A stretch of DNA of 64,000 nt from Morchella semilibera (taxonomy: Eukaryota; Ascomycota; Pezizomycetes; Pezizales; Morchellaceae). The notes below the pieces were generated by a model. The model made no database searches, was not told where the DNA came from, and saw only the letters and a list, made by a program, of their open reading frames with translations. Numbering within the stretch: position 1 is the stretch's first letter; each line of letters begins with the position of its first letter. Location: positions 3,348,001-3,412,000 of the forward strand of contig CM018604.1 of assembly GCA_009192285.1 (NCBI GenBank). The letters run 5' to 3'. The translations under genes were made by a program, and so were the position numbers. Shown piece by piece: positions 36,528 through 48,260 of this stretch.

Positions 36528-36645
36528 TATTATGGTTGGTACATTAGGGAACCTGCAAAATATTATGCAGTTCGATAACCACCTGAGCCATAGCAGTCGG
36601 TACGAAGCATAAAAACCATACCAATACATACTATTGAGAACCATG

Positions 36646-37565
36646 CCGGGTACACAGCGAAGCACGCAATGACCCGGGAGGAATGGTGGAACGTTACCTC
36701 TGCACCAGCTGTTCCAGAGGAAGCGGAACTTTCTCACCACTTGATAATGAGAACAACAAAAAACCAGTGCCAACGATTTAGGGTAGTTCTGTATTTTATA
36801 CCTATCCTTATCCATTCAGTTCGTTGCAGGTCATTTTTATTCAGTTCTGTCCAGTCAAGTGTTGACAAAATACTTACTAAAGGACCAGTTACAACTACGC
36901 TACTGAAGACCCTACCTCCCCGGAGGGAACAATGAGGGGAATCTGCAGCCCGCAGGCTATACTCTATTGCTAGGTCATTTTGGAAACCGGGAAATAAAGG
37001 ATTTATCGCTCAACACGTATTCTCCTAGGTAGCAAGCGGAAGGTGAGGGAAAGCTGGGGGGTAAAGAGGACAGTGGTGGAAAGAACCCTAAGTTAAACAA
37101 AGGGGAAAAAAAAATTGGCCAGGCGCTAGCTATAGCTTTACCATTCACGCGCCACTCGCAGCCAGCGCTACAATGCGGAGCCAAACTCCTGTAGATACGA
37201 TACGAGGTGAGGCATTAGCGGTTAGCTACGGCCTTGATGTTGTGGTGTGACCTTTCCCAATTTTACCCGCCGTTGTTGGTGCTTGGCCAGAAAAATATGA
37301 GGAATCTTGGCAGCTTGAATGTGGTTAGTGAGACCTGGCCCACACAGCCGCAAGCTGTCAGTTGAACTACAAGAGAGGGTCCTCATACACAGCTTCTAAG
37401 TGCTGTTGGATATGAAATATGTACCAGGTACCCAACGCTTTTGTTAATGTGGGCCCGGAACAATAACACGCACTACCGAATAGGAGGGCTTCTCCTAGGC
37501 TATAGGTCTTGGATCCATTTTTCGCTATCTATTCGAGAGGAGCAAAGCAACCAACAAGCTAGTAG
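36646..37565. other. Intergenic region
   Basis: Mixed sequence without a supported gene. Frames such as 36975-37184 (minus) are short and unsupported. Confidence 0.35.
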
Positions 37566-37569
37566 GTAG

Positions 37570-38300
37570 ACCTCGGATCTCGGTGATGGTCCCTATATCT
37601 CGATAGAAGTCTCTGGTGGTACAGTGAGCAAAGTATACTATGATCACTTCAGGTACCATATTATATCCCGCCTATATAAATAATCTTAACAATATATCTT
37701 GGTACATGGATCAATAGTTAGTTCGCCCCTTTTGAATTCTTCGGGCTACAGCTAGATCTACCCCTCTGAGACTTTCCGCATCATGGGATATCACTCATTT
37801 CCACTGGGTATCGTAGTTTTGTGTGATTCACTGACCACTTGCAGGCTCTCATCTGTAGATATACCGCACTCCCCCCCCCCCCAGCACGCCTCCCCATCCA
37901 CCGCCATCTTCAACAAAGAAAGTGGGGATCGCAGTAACCGGAAACAAAGACCTGTCACTCCCCACACAACAACCCGAAAACGAAAGGCCAATCTCCCCCC
38001 CAGGGCTCCCGTTCAACTAGCATAATAATTTATAGAGGGTGGCATATCTAAATATTTCGATTTCCGCTCCACCCCATCACCTTCTAACATCCAGTCCTTT
38101 CTCCTCCCCCTCCTCGTTGCCTCTCCTCATTCTTCGTGCCGTTACTTCCGCCGTGCTTTCCGCGTTTCTAGTGCCGCTTGAACTAGCCAGTACATTGAGA
38201 AGTCTCCAGAACATCATGTGGTCCGATAGTATTCAACTTATATGACCGTTTGTGCGATATATATCTCATGAGGACGAATCCTAAGGTACTGAGACACTGG
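37570..38300 (+). mobile_element. hAT-like MITE, copy 3, degraded, with LINE insert
   Basis: CTGGTGGTACAGTGAGCAAA at 37609 and GATATCACTC near 37788 match the family's left half. GAGAAGTCTCCAGAACATCA and GGTCCGATAG near 38200 match its right half. The middle (about 37815-38180) holds LINE-like 3' sequence (CGCCATCTTCAACAAA and pyrimidine-rich body), giving the same arrangement as copy 1. Ends are eroded and approximate. Confidence 0.5.
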
Positions 38301-38813
38301 CTCACGGGTCTATCCGGCACTACTCTACTTGTTGAAGATGCAAGGATTTTGTTTCTTACCACAAGTAATAGAAATCATAAAGAATGAGCAAAGCAGAGAG
38401 AGTCCACGCTGCGCAGGGGTGCCGACGGTAGAGAACCGGTTGCAATAGAAACCGCTTGTTCTATCCGTTGCAGCATCGAATGGAATCGAGATACAGATAG
38501 AACAGCCTCTTTTGCCTACGGGAGGCCCTCCATTCACTACAATGCGTCAACTTCAAAGATGCATGGAGATGGCAGTGTAGCCTCCTTTGAATCTGTGGAC
38601 AAAATACATTACATTCCGTATCATGCTGGTACTTTGAATAGAGCTCCATATTGAGCGTAGAAATAAAATACATGCTTCCTAGATTTTCAAGTATTTAAAG
38701 AATAGGTTAAGTTGCCAAACACTTCCTTATCCCCACAAAACGGATACTTCCACAACAAAATACTCCGGCAGCTATATACTTTACAGCTCTTCACACGACA
38801 AACAACTATCACA

Positions 38814-39465
38814 ATGCGCTCAGAAGTCTCAGCACTCATTGCTGCCGCCTCGGCCGGGTACGTCAACCCCACCCCCATCGAGCAGTGCAACTGCGAAGAC
38901 AGGCCCACCTGCAAGTGCGACCCGCACGAGAGTTTCATGTGGTTCCTTTTTCACCTCGCCAAGATGTTAGAACTCACTCATGAATCGGGCTTTACCAACT
39001 TCGAAACTTGGTGTTACGATGATGAAAGGTATCAGGCCTGATGGTCGCATATAGTCGCTGCCTTAGTGCACCCCAGCGTAGGAAGCCAGCGGTAGTAACG
39101 CTTTTGACGGTCGCTGACAAGCTCGGACGGCTTGGGAGGGCGGTAAACTCGTACCGCGAGAGCAAGGAGACGTTTGAGGCAGGTTTGCATTTTGGCCGGT
39201 ATGTTGAGCATCTGATATAAACAACGGTGGTATTATTTTTACTGACGGAGTATAGGAGGCTCTTGAGGAGCAATACCAGGGAATGCAGCGGACGCTTCGC
39301 ATCGTTGGTTGCGTTCTAGATGAAATCTTTGGACCTGGCGGTGGGCTGGCTGGTGCGGTGAGCATCGAGATAATTGAAGTCGGCCGGGAGGGCGAGGGTG
39401 ATAACAATGATGATCCCGGTCATATCTCTGTGGTGAAGGGAGTGAAGCCTTGGACCCCACTATAG
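38814..39465 (+). CDS. Small Cys-containing hypothetical protein, about 166 aa, three exons
   Basis: Exon 1 (38814-39028) starts MRSEVSALIAAASAGYVNPT and includes a Cys cluster CNCEDRPTCKCD. It joins in phase to an exon starting at 39067 (38-nt intron) or 39082 (53-nt intron), read as RRKPAVVTLLTVADKLGRLG. The last exon, 39256-39465, encodes EALEEQYQGMQRTLRIVGCV and ends HISVVKGVKPWTPL. The second intron is uncertain. A GTAAAC donor at 39143 keeps phase and gives 167 codons. A better-looking GTATGT at 39199 would break the frame. The cluster could bind a metal, but no known fold is matched. An upstream gene-free stretch of over 500 bases separates it from MITE copy 3. Confidence 0.6.
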
Positions 39466-42400
39466 GTGATGGTTTTTCTTTTTGCACCCAGTGGATGGCC
39501 CGGGTGCCCTTTGCTAGCTGGGATATTGTTAGGGTGGTTGATATTGTCATGTTGAGAGCTTGCTCTCCATTTGATTATTTTTAGCATTATAATTTTGCAG
39601 TCGATTAGAAAGACTCTTCTTTTTTGTGATCTAATCAATAAAATTGATCACTACATGGTTTCGTATTGTGCCTTACTCAACTACCTAGACCGCCCACATC
39701 ATTGATGCGATTGTAAAATTCTGAAATAGCATTTTTAACATATTAACTATCTCCGAGGCTCGCGCTAAGCTCGAGAAAGACCGCAAATCCGTGTTTCTGG
39801 GGATGGTCTTAGAACCCCTTGGAAGCAATAAGAGCAAAGTGGGATGGAGTAGAAATGCAATGTTTTTCTCTTTTTCTTGGCGTTGGAAGCTTCTAGTTTG
39901 GCCTGGTCGTCTCCCTGAACGCCAAGGCGCTGCAGACAAGTGAAAATAACATTACTTTCTCATCACGAGCCGGGTAACGCAACTCAGCTGGCCCACCCCA
40001 TGCAGCCCCCGGCCAAGCTACCGCCCCTACCGGGAAAGAAAGAAGAAACTGACTTTTACATTCAACTACCAACGAGCCCTACCACATCCTGCACCCCGCA
40101 CCCAATTTTCCTCCTGCCCCTCTCCTCTCCCAACTACTCTACCTCCGCCCCGCCAAAAACTTTACTGTCATATTTCCTTGTAATCGCGGACTTTTTTTTT
40201 CTTCTTAGCCAATCCATTTTACCAGGTACAGTTCTCCTACATGAACCTCAAGTACGTACAGACGATAATTGCGTGAAGTAAGTAACCTAGGACTGTGGGA
40301 TCTGTGGGGTCTGTGGAATCTGTGGCATCTGTGGCATCTGTGAGACTGTGGGACTGTGGGAACGTGGGAACATTGGCCTGTGAGCTACATATATTGTAGA
40401 TTGCTTCTAGTACCCTCGGCGTAGCTGGCTGCAAAAAATGAGGATGTGGGTTGGTGTCTGTGGGCTTTATCTTGGGGCTGCCTTTCGTCGACCTCTCTGG
40501 TTACGCTCCATCCATCAACAGTCTTCGTTTCGGAACACTGGACGTTGCAAAGCCAGAAGGGTCGAGGGAGTTAATAGGCATTGGACACTGGGGCTTGAAC
40601 GTGGATCTAATACATCCGTTGGTTTCTCTAGTTCGATCGCTGGTTTTTTCGATTTGGTTACCAAATAAACTCAGGCGGCCGAACTAGGGGGATTTAGGGA
40701 ATGACTATACGAGGCTACTGAGGGTTAGGTCTTCATTGTTTCTATCCATACAGGACGTTTGTAGGCTATAGGAGTGAGGTCGCTTAAGTTACTGGGCTAT
40801 ATATACTATCGACAAGAGAGATTATGGGATTAGGCGGGGGGAAATGGTGCCTCTTGGACAGACCGTTGGCCTATCATGTCTCCAGCCTCGGAAGCTACTG
40901 GGCAGTTCTAGGTGCTAGGTGCGCGAATACCTGGAGACATGATGGGTTAAGGGTACTATTTGGGTATACTGGTGGCAGAACGTGGTGTAAAAGCCACAGT
41001 ACAGCACCGGCATTCATATTAGCCAGAACGCAACATGGCCAAAAAATCAAGCGAGTGGGGAGGATGAGGATGACCTTAAGGGGTCTCTTCCTCTGCTAGT
41101 TCAAAATGTTGGTCTGTGGGGTTGGATAGTCGTGCGGCTTTCGTATCAGGGATGACCATTGAAGGTTGAGGGCTTACAGGGGGTTTATAGACAGGGCTGG
41201 GCTCCCCCGGTGGTGTGTTGGTATACAGATGTATCTTTCTGTGCATATTCAAATCATCTTGTTCAACGGGGCATGGGTGGGGTTTTAACATGTGGCACGA
41301 TACGCAAAGAGAAGCACCCCTCTATCCCTAGGGCGCGTATTCCAGCCCATGAGAGAGTCATTTGGGAGATCAGAAATGGTATCGAGTAGCTGCGACGGCG
41401 CGTAGAGCCTTCTAGAATGGGGAGAGTAACAGTCATATCTTCTCCAACCCGTTGTTTATTCCAGTGGTAGTGCAAAGAGTCAGCCTACTTTACCAACCAA
41501 CCAACCGAAGGGAACGGGAATTTTGAAATAGAGGTTCATGCAATCTTCATATCCCTTGCGTGCGCGAATGTTGCTCTGGGGGATGTAAATGAACGACTGA
41601 GGGAGGTGAACAAATCGGACCCGGGTGATGGTGGTCTATTCCGTTGGCCTGTCTGGTACCGAGCTGTCTTGCCAAGCAGCTTTGCGACTGGCTTGACAGG
41701 TCTGTACCAGAGTGATCAAGGGAGTTAGGAGTGAGCGGAGTAGAGCATGTCTATCTCTCCTACCAGCTGCGCTGAGGGGGTAGGCTTTTCGGAGAAATGT
41801 TTTGAGTTATGACGCCTGCTCCTATCGTTAGTCTGTTTGGCTGAGGCCTAACTACATGTGGGGTTTGGGAAATATTCCTATGGGTTTTGGCTAGATATAT
41901 CGTAGGGTAGGCTAGATATCATCCATGGGGGACTTAGTCATCCGTTGGTGTACGTGGTCTGGGGTCTCACACTGCGTTTATGTCCTGACATGATACGGTA
42001 GCGGCCTCAACTAGGCGCACTAAGGGAGTGAAAAGTTCTGGATTATCTACTGGCCACACGCTATGAAGATATAAGGCTTTTCAAAGTTTGCGTCTGTGAA
42101 CTGTGACCAGGCTGGATAGGGGGGCGGAACATTTGCAAGCTGTGGGATTCAGGGTTTGGTGTATCATTGGGAATTTCTGTTTAGTTCACTTGTCTAGTTA
42201 AGGGGGGCAGAGTCATACCTCCGGATGGATATTAGAACTCGCGTCCTATAAGGAAATACCTCAGGTCATGACTAAAAGAAAGTGGGTCGATGGGAATAGT
42301 GTTCCGGTACTAAACCGGTTCTTGGCTTATATGTTATATTCAACAGGTCAATATCATTCGCAGGTAGAAGCCTTCTGGATGATAGGCGTGGCGGGTTTGG

Positions 42401-43550
42401 TTGCTGAGGTATAGACAGGATTGGAAGCCAGACCTACTACTGAGATGGTGATTTATGGGATCATGGCATGCGTTTTGTTTAATTGTTTGGTACAGTTTGT
42501 CATTAGGTCCACATTACGGGTGCTTATGCCGCCTACAACGTGGGAGAACATAATCGACATTTATCAACCTCATGGTATTTATCTATTGGTAATGTAATCC
42601 GACCAGGCATAGGGATCGAGTCTGGGCATCCTTTATCACTAATAATCCAGGGACCAACGAACATGCCAATGGAGCGCGCGTTCATTTGAGAAAAATAAAG
42701 TTTGTGATTACAGATGCGTCGGTGTACCTGCACCTTCTCGCATGATTTCTATAATAGGCCCCTATCCTAGCTCGGGCCAGATCAAGAGCCCTGAGGAAGT
42801 TGAGATGACACGCGAACCGTTAATTCCACTGTCGAATATTTTGGACCTCTAGCAGGAGCCCGACCGTTGCTATCTTCGTTCAGCTCGGCTAGGTCATTCC
42901 AATCTTAGGATCCTCGTTTTGTTCAAGGCTGACCAAGGGAACCGAGGGAGCAGGCTCTTGGAGATCAGTATTAAATTGGTGTACTAGTTTCTCCGGATTA
43001 AGTGGGCGGAGTGGGGGTTTGTTAGGGATTCTCTTTTTCTTGGCATGTAAAGTATGGCGGGGTAGTATGGAGGGGTTTCGCTTCCTGATTACCTCTACTC
43101 TGAAAGACATGCCCATAGAGTATGACATTAGAATAATCTAGTACGTAAAATTATCCCCCCGTTAATCGATGTATGTCCTTGGAAGGGCGTTGGTCCGCTA
43201 TGCGGCGGCTGGGTAACAGTAGCAGCAGTCAGCATGGAACAGCGAGCTAACTATTCGTTGAGTTGTTCCGGCAGGAGTAGGTGTATACTTAATTTTTGAG
43301 GTTTTAAGCGGCCACTGCTACGTTCTCTTACCAGAGCTCTCAAGATGCTTATGGCTTTCCGAACAATATTCGTGTTTGTGGGTGGTTCCGCATTCCATGG
43401 GGACAGTCAGTTTGTGTTCTGTCATGGATGGACTATGCTCTACAAGGCGGCCTCGAGGGATGGGGACAAGGTATACTAACGCGAGGTTTGTGCCCTTCCG
43501 CTGCAACATCTGTTAGGCATGTGGATCACACGCTTATTTCCTTTGCACCA
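39466..43550. other. Gene-poor region
   Basis: No gene supported. A 10-bp minisatellite with unit close to CTGTGGNATC lies at about 40289-40370. Between 40.4 and 43.1 kb the sequence has open patches on both strands broken by stops; it may contain old, decayed coding DNA, but I recognise no domain. CCAA repeats lie near 41493. Confidence 0.4.
40289..40370. repeat. 10-bp minisatellite
   Basis: About eight tandem, partly degenerate units close to CTGTGGNATC, with the last units shortened to GACTGTGG and AACGTGG. Non-coding. Confidence 0.75.
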
Positions 43551-43935
43551 AGGTTTTCATAATTTGGGGGAATGACGGATGCGATGGATCTTGCTAACCG
43601 CTCGTTTGTTCTCCTTGCTAAGAAAGCAGGTTTAGGATGGCCCTCTCTAGAAAAAACTCCAATTCTATCTTTTCCACCAGGAAATTCAAGGGACAGACGA
43701 CAGATGTGATGCTCCCTCCCCCAACCGTTCCCCCCCCCCCCCCCCCAACAGCGGTAAAGAATTAGGTGAGTCCCTCCCAATAATGTTTCTCCACCAGGTG
43801 TCAAGGGAGGGATGGCGGATGTGATGGCACCCGAACCGTTCGTTTTCGTGGTGGAGAAGGCAGGGCTGGGATGAATGTCTCCTAATCCTATTATGTCCGC
43901 TAGGAAGTTCAAGGGACAGAATCTGGCGAGGCCAA
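43551..43935. repeat. Degenerate tandem repeat, period about 107-124 bp
   Basis: Recurring blocks begin near 43565, 43689, 43804 and 43911 with forms of AAGGGACAGACGACAGATGT, each followed by AACCGTT or AACCGCT and then a GAGAAGGCAGG-like segment. One unit carries a C17 run (43730-43746). Minus-strand frames across it show repeated peptides such as HPSPAF and HPKPAF, which reflects the DNA repeat rather than a proven gene. Confidence 0.6.
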
Positions 43936-44353
43936 GGGTTTACTGGCTCGCTCTGCCACCCCCCACCTAGCCCGCCATCTGCCTGTAGCCCCACCGATTA
44001 GAACTAACTATACCAGCTCATCCTTCCTAGTATCAACTTATAACTACACGCTAACCCTTGACATAGGTATCGCCGGTACCTGAAGGGGGTGAAGGTAATA
44101 CCTAAACATACAACGCGAACATCATCGCCCGACCCGAGCTTGTCATCTTCAAACAATGAAACTACCCTAGTTGATTAAAGACTAGCTAAACTGGCTCGTT
44201 GAACTTCTCGACCGTGGCTCTTTGAGGGGCGAAAGATCGAGGCGAGATAAGGTCTAGCTTCTAGCATCATACAGACAAGCGGACCAGCGATTCGACTCTG
44301 GTGGGGGGTCAGAATTCCGGAGCGCTTAGGGAGCGGCCTAGCAAAGGTTGAGG

Positions 44354-44798
44354 CAGGAGTGATGTTCTTCCTTTTTTTTGAACCCATTAATTGTATGTAG
44401 CCTTCTGGCTATGTTAGTATTATACTATATGTAGCCGGGTATTACCCTTTTTTCGCCGCCGCCTTGAAAAAAAAGAAAGACAAAACAAAACAATTTAACA
44501 TAGGAAATAATACTAAACAATTTAACCCCCATCTTACCCATTTGCGCTCTCTCTCCTGTCCCCCGTTTCTCCTTTCGTCTGCGTTCCTCTCATCGTTCCC
44601 ATATTTCGAAGCTTTATCTATTCCTTTCTCGGTCCATTGAAATTCCTCCAGCGTATCAAGGCCCCGGGCTTTTGCCCTACTTTCCGCGATGAGGGCGCAT
44701 TCCGTAGGATATGTTTCACGCTTTGGGTATTTCTTCCGCAGTCGCATGCTGCCGTCTCTTCTTTGCCGATTCGGTGCATCTATGACAGGAGTGATGTT
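44354..44798 (-). mobile_element. 5'-truncated LINE with target-site duplication
   Basis: Exact 13-bp direct repeats CAGGAGTGATGTT (44354-44366 and 44786-44798) bound a 419-bp insert. The T run at 44372-44379 is the tail of a minus-strand element, followed by the family 3' UTR (CATTAATTGTATGTAGCC). The retained end of the ORF reads MHRIGKEETAACDCG, then RNTQSVKHILRN. This is the conserved R-I-G-K...C-x-C-G...Q-x-V-x-H-x-L motif near the C-terminus of Tad/I-type LINE reverse transcriptase proteins. Truncation falls just upstream of this motif. Confidence 0.85.
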
Positions 44799-45580
44799 AG
44801 AATCTTCCTTACTTGGCTAAGAGATGTGAGCAGTCGCTCCAGACAGAGGGGTGGAGGCTCTGGTAAACTGTACGGGGGTATGTTTCCTCCTTGAGGCTTC
44901 TTCCCGTGGAATAGTTATGGAGTTGGTGTTTATGAAACGTTGAGCCATAGCATAAAAGCGGAAAAGCACCCAGATGTTTCCTCAAATGGTGTAGGGTTTT
45001 CTCGCGAACCTGTTAAACCTCGCATCATAGCTACATGGGTATCATACGGATTATATAACTGCATTCAGCAGCTCTTGAATGTCGGTCTTCCATCCCTTTA
45101 CCTAACCCCCCTAGTGGCCCTTGTCCCTCCGCTCTACCCTACCTACCAGATGTCCGGCAGATCAGGATCCTTCCTTCTGCATTCGAGATTCATAGCTGGC
45201 TCTGAATCAGGCTCACAGTTTGTTCATTGCACAGCCCACTGGGAAACCAGTTCAAGATGCCCGCGGCGCCTCGTGAACCCCCTACCAAGTTAGAAGCTGG
45301 GTAGGTATTGGAATACATCTTTGATGTATACGCAGGGTAAAGATAGACCTTCTCTCCATTCGTCTCAGGATGTAAAGTATTTATGTATAAAAAATCATGA
45401 TGTTCTGCAAAGGTCATAATTGTCCTGTCATGGTCTTTTTCCGTACAACCTGTGATGGTCCTTCAAACCCCACCAGTTCGTGCACCAATGAAATGTACCT
45501 CACACGTGAGACGGACGTTTGAGAAGGGCTGCTGCGCTGCGCTGCCACTGCCGCGTCACCACTGCCGACAACACGTGCCT
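44799..45580. other. Intergenic region
   Basis: No supported gene. The plus frame 44940-45293 is unsupported by splice sites or motif. Confidence 0.35.
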
Positions 45581-45584
45581 GCCA

Positions 45585-45885
45585 AGCTAGCGCCTCCAGT
45601 CGCGGTCAACACTGTCTCAACTGTGTTTGCTGTCACCGGGGGTTGGCTGAGTGGTATAGAGTTTACTCTCTGATCGCCACCACTCAGGTTCAACCCCCCC
45701 AGGACTCTAGCCGTAGCTCATGCCCAAGCCCTAGCCCTAGCCCAAGCCCAAGCCCAAGCCCAAGCCCAAGCCCAAGGACCCGGACCCAAGCCCAAGGACC
45801 CGGACCCAGACCCAAGCCCAAGGACCAAGGACCTCGTAGTTTAGGAAGCAGCACCCGGGTGGGGTGCGTAAGTCTTTTGTGCACT
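45585..45885 (+). mobile_element. tRNA-derived SINE, copy 1
   Basis: An A-box-like TGGCTGAGTGG (45644-45654) and a B-box-like GGTTCAACCCC (45688-45698) have tRNA spacing and define a pol III promoter. Upstream is a shared leader with CAACACTGTCTCAACTGTG. Downstream is a CCCAAG/CCCTAG hexamer array, then the shared 3' segment GCAGCACCCGGGTGGGGTGC and a T run. The same architecture recurs at 49.56 kb. The open frame across it (Ser-Pro repeats) is a by-product of the array. Confidence 0.8.
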
Positions 45886-46506
45886 TTTTTAATTTTCAAC
45901 CCAGGAAATAATCTTCTTACGCGCTTGTCTTCCTTGACCTTTTTGCTCATCTACGCTCTGTTGTATGCGGAGACGAGGTACGAAGCGGTTTAGGCGCAGG
46001 CCGGTAATGTTACTGTTACTGGATCATACCCGCAGAGTTGGGGAAATCTTGAATGCACAGGAGTTTACCTTGTATCCCTGCACATTGCGTAAAATCAGTA
46101 ACTCAGATGTTAATTCTAGCATACATTGAACTGTAAGCACCTCTAATCCGAAGAACGTAAATAAATTGCAGCACACGCTGTAACGTCGCAATAGATATAT
46201 GTAGTGTAAGCGAAACAGGGGAGATCGGCACAAAAACTGCCAGTACCTGCAAGCTACAGGTGGTAGGTATGGTACTTTGGACACGGCCCACAGTAGCCTC
46301 CGTTACGGTATCCTAGGTGCAACCGTGAGAGCACAGGTGTAAACAGCCCTTGGATGAGCACAGTGCTGATCTTTTCTTTGTTGCAAACGACGGCTGACCT
46401 TAAACTCTCTAATCTCACATGTCATGGACAAACAGATCGGGCAACCCGCGGCTCCCAAGCACATCATATCACTCGCTCCGTCCTCCCACCTACACGTACC
46501 CATTTC

Positions 46507-47847
46507 CTTTTTTTTCCCCCGTTTACACCACTAATTGTATCCAGCCCTAGGGCTATGACAATATCACACTACCCTAGGACAATCCTCCCTTCCCCCGCCA
46601 CCTACAAGAAAATCATAAAAGAAAAGTAAATAAAAGAAAATGAACACAAGCTGTATACTTTAGCGCCAGTTCGGATATTTGTATAAGTATGATTTTGAGC
46701 ACCAATACTGCGGTATAGTTCTAAAAAGACTTAATCCCGAAAAGACCATTAATTGAACCCAAAACAAAAGGGTGAAAAAGATGATGTTTGGTGCCAAATT
46801 TAGCATAATTAAGGGTCTTTTGGAAGAGAATCATATACGAAGGAAAAGAGTTGTCAAAAACTGTAAGCAAATCAGGGTTAGGGTTGGGACTCAGAGATAT
46901 CACGTCCTTCCTTCTACACCTCCATCTCCACACCTCCATCTCCACACCTCCATCTCCACACCTTCATTTCTACACCCCCCCATACTAATCATACATGAGC
47001 TAATCGGTGAATTAAGCAGTATCCTCAGTGAATCCAAGCAGCGAATCAAGCAGCGAATCAAGCAGCAAATCAAGCAGATATGGCAGGTAGGTACGGCGGG
47101 CAGGAATGGTAGGCAGGCAGGTAGGCAGGCAGACAGGTGAATATCGAAGACTTGTAGTATATAATCGGGAAGGAAATAAGAATTTGGTCTGTGAAATTTA
47201 CCTATGCAGAATAAGTGTGAATACTGGCCTACCTGCGCATCCATATTCTTCACCGAATAAAAATATATTAAAATCATCTACTAATATAAAGATTAATCAA
47301 AACATAAGTCAATAAGAGCCTATAGAAAAAAGAATATTAAAAATCAAAAAAAGCCCTATAATAGGAATATTAATTGCTTAATATAGGTTTATATTATTAT
47401 AGGAACTGGCGCTAATGTATACGGCTTCCTATCTTTTCTGTCTTCTTTGCTCCTTTACGCCTTCATTCCTTTGCTAATCCTCCCCACCCTCAATTCTGTT
47501 CTTTCTTCCTTTTCACTTCTTCTTCGTCCTCCCCACTCTTCCGTCTGCACCCCGTCCACTGTTCCTAAACCTCCAACGCTTCCTCGATTCCCTTCTCGGT
47601 CCATAGGAGCTGCTTAATCGTCTTGTCTTATGGTCTGCCGCTCTTCGTCTGCTGTCTATGGTCTGGCGGCACGAGCTGAGAATGTGTTCAACGTCTTGGT
47701 TCTCCGCCCCGCATTCACCTGCTGCTGTTGTCTTTTCCCTATCCGCTGCAGGTAGCCATTGCATTTAGTATGTCCAGTCCTCCCCCCCCCGAGATAAGAA
47801 CCTGGTTTTTCTGATAGGTACCTTGAATCGTACGTCATGTTACACGT
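46507..47847 (-). mobile_element. LINE fragment interrupted by a TIR element
   Basis: T run, GTTTACACCACTAATTG and AGGGCTATGACAATATCAC (46507-46575) give the 3' end. After the inserted element (46650-47425) the LINE body resumes at about 47426. The coding remnant reads RTGHTKCNGYLQRIGK in one frame and ECGAENQDVEHILSSC in the next. Together these show the RTGH...RIGK...CG...VEHxLxxC signature of LINE C-termini, with a frame change between. It abuts a second LINE 3' end at about 47848. Confidence 0.75.
46650..47425. mobile_element. 776-bp TIR element inserted in the LINE
   Basis: Terminal inverted repeats 46650-46672 and 47403-47425 match at 21 of 23 positions, with core TTAGCGCCAGTTC. The interior is AT-rich and non-coding, with two short tandem arrays: a 15-bp CCTCCATCTCCACA-type unit (about 46917-46970) and a 13-bp AATCAAGCAGCG-type unit (about 47040-47085). 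No transposase, so non-autonomous; superfamily not determined. Confidence 0.7.
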
Positions 47848-48260
47848 ACCTATTATTTGTTGATTCATTTATACTTCATACATTCATGCACCTCATAGGC
47901 TATGGGAACCACCCCTTTCCTTTCCTCTTTCCGAACTCCTCCCCTGCCTCCACCGCCACCTTCCGCAAAAAGCATACCAGAAACCACAAAGAAATCAACC
48001 GAACTCAAACTCAAACTCAAAAGCACTTTCACCTTTCTTTTCTGGCTTTCACCCTGTCTCTCTCCCGACGCACCCACTGTCTTTAGACCCATCATCCACC
48101 AGGAGTCACTCCTTTTCTAATCCTCCCCATCCGTACTGCCCCTCTCTCCGTTCCTCCTCTTCATCATCTTCCTCCTTCCCTACCCTCTTCTCTTCTTTTG
48201 GAACGCTTTCCAAACCTTTATAGCCTCCTCGATGCCCTCCTTGCCTCATAGGGGAGGTGC
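47848..48260 (-). mobile_element. Second LINE 3' fragment
   Basis: TTATTTGTTGATTCATTTAT followed by ATAGGCTATGGGA matches the LINE 3' end. The pyrimidine-rich body that follows (CACCGCCACCTTCCGC; later ACGCTTTCCAAACC and ATAGCCTCCTCGATG) parallels the 44.4- and 47.5-kb copies. No intact coding motif. The right border is approximate. Confidence 0.6.

Larger units (their letters stand above)
35706..36645 (+). mobile_element. hAT-like MITE, copy 2, with two nested inserts
   Basis: The left end CAAGGCTTCTTAATAGTAAT matches the family terminus with substitutions. The right end is CTATTGAGAACCATG at 36645. Internal blocks match copies 1, 4 and 5. It is interrupted by an inverted-terminus element (36011-36457) and a 57-bp LINE tail (36471-36527). 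Near-identical flanks (accggtac before, ccgggtac after) may be a diverged 8-bp target duplication. Confidence 0.7.

Noticed and set aside
40400-43100. Decayed transposon coding region
   Set aside because: Scattered open patches but no recognisable polymerase, integrase or transposase motif in any frame I read.
45720-45780. CCCTAG/CCCAAG array as a telomere-like repeat
   Set aside because: The unit does not match TTAGGG-type repeats and lies inside a SINE with defined ends.
45643-45993. Long Ser-Pro repeat open frame
   Set aside because: It is the translation of the SINE hexamer array, with no start context or splice sites; the opposite strand is equally open as Gly-Leu repeats.
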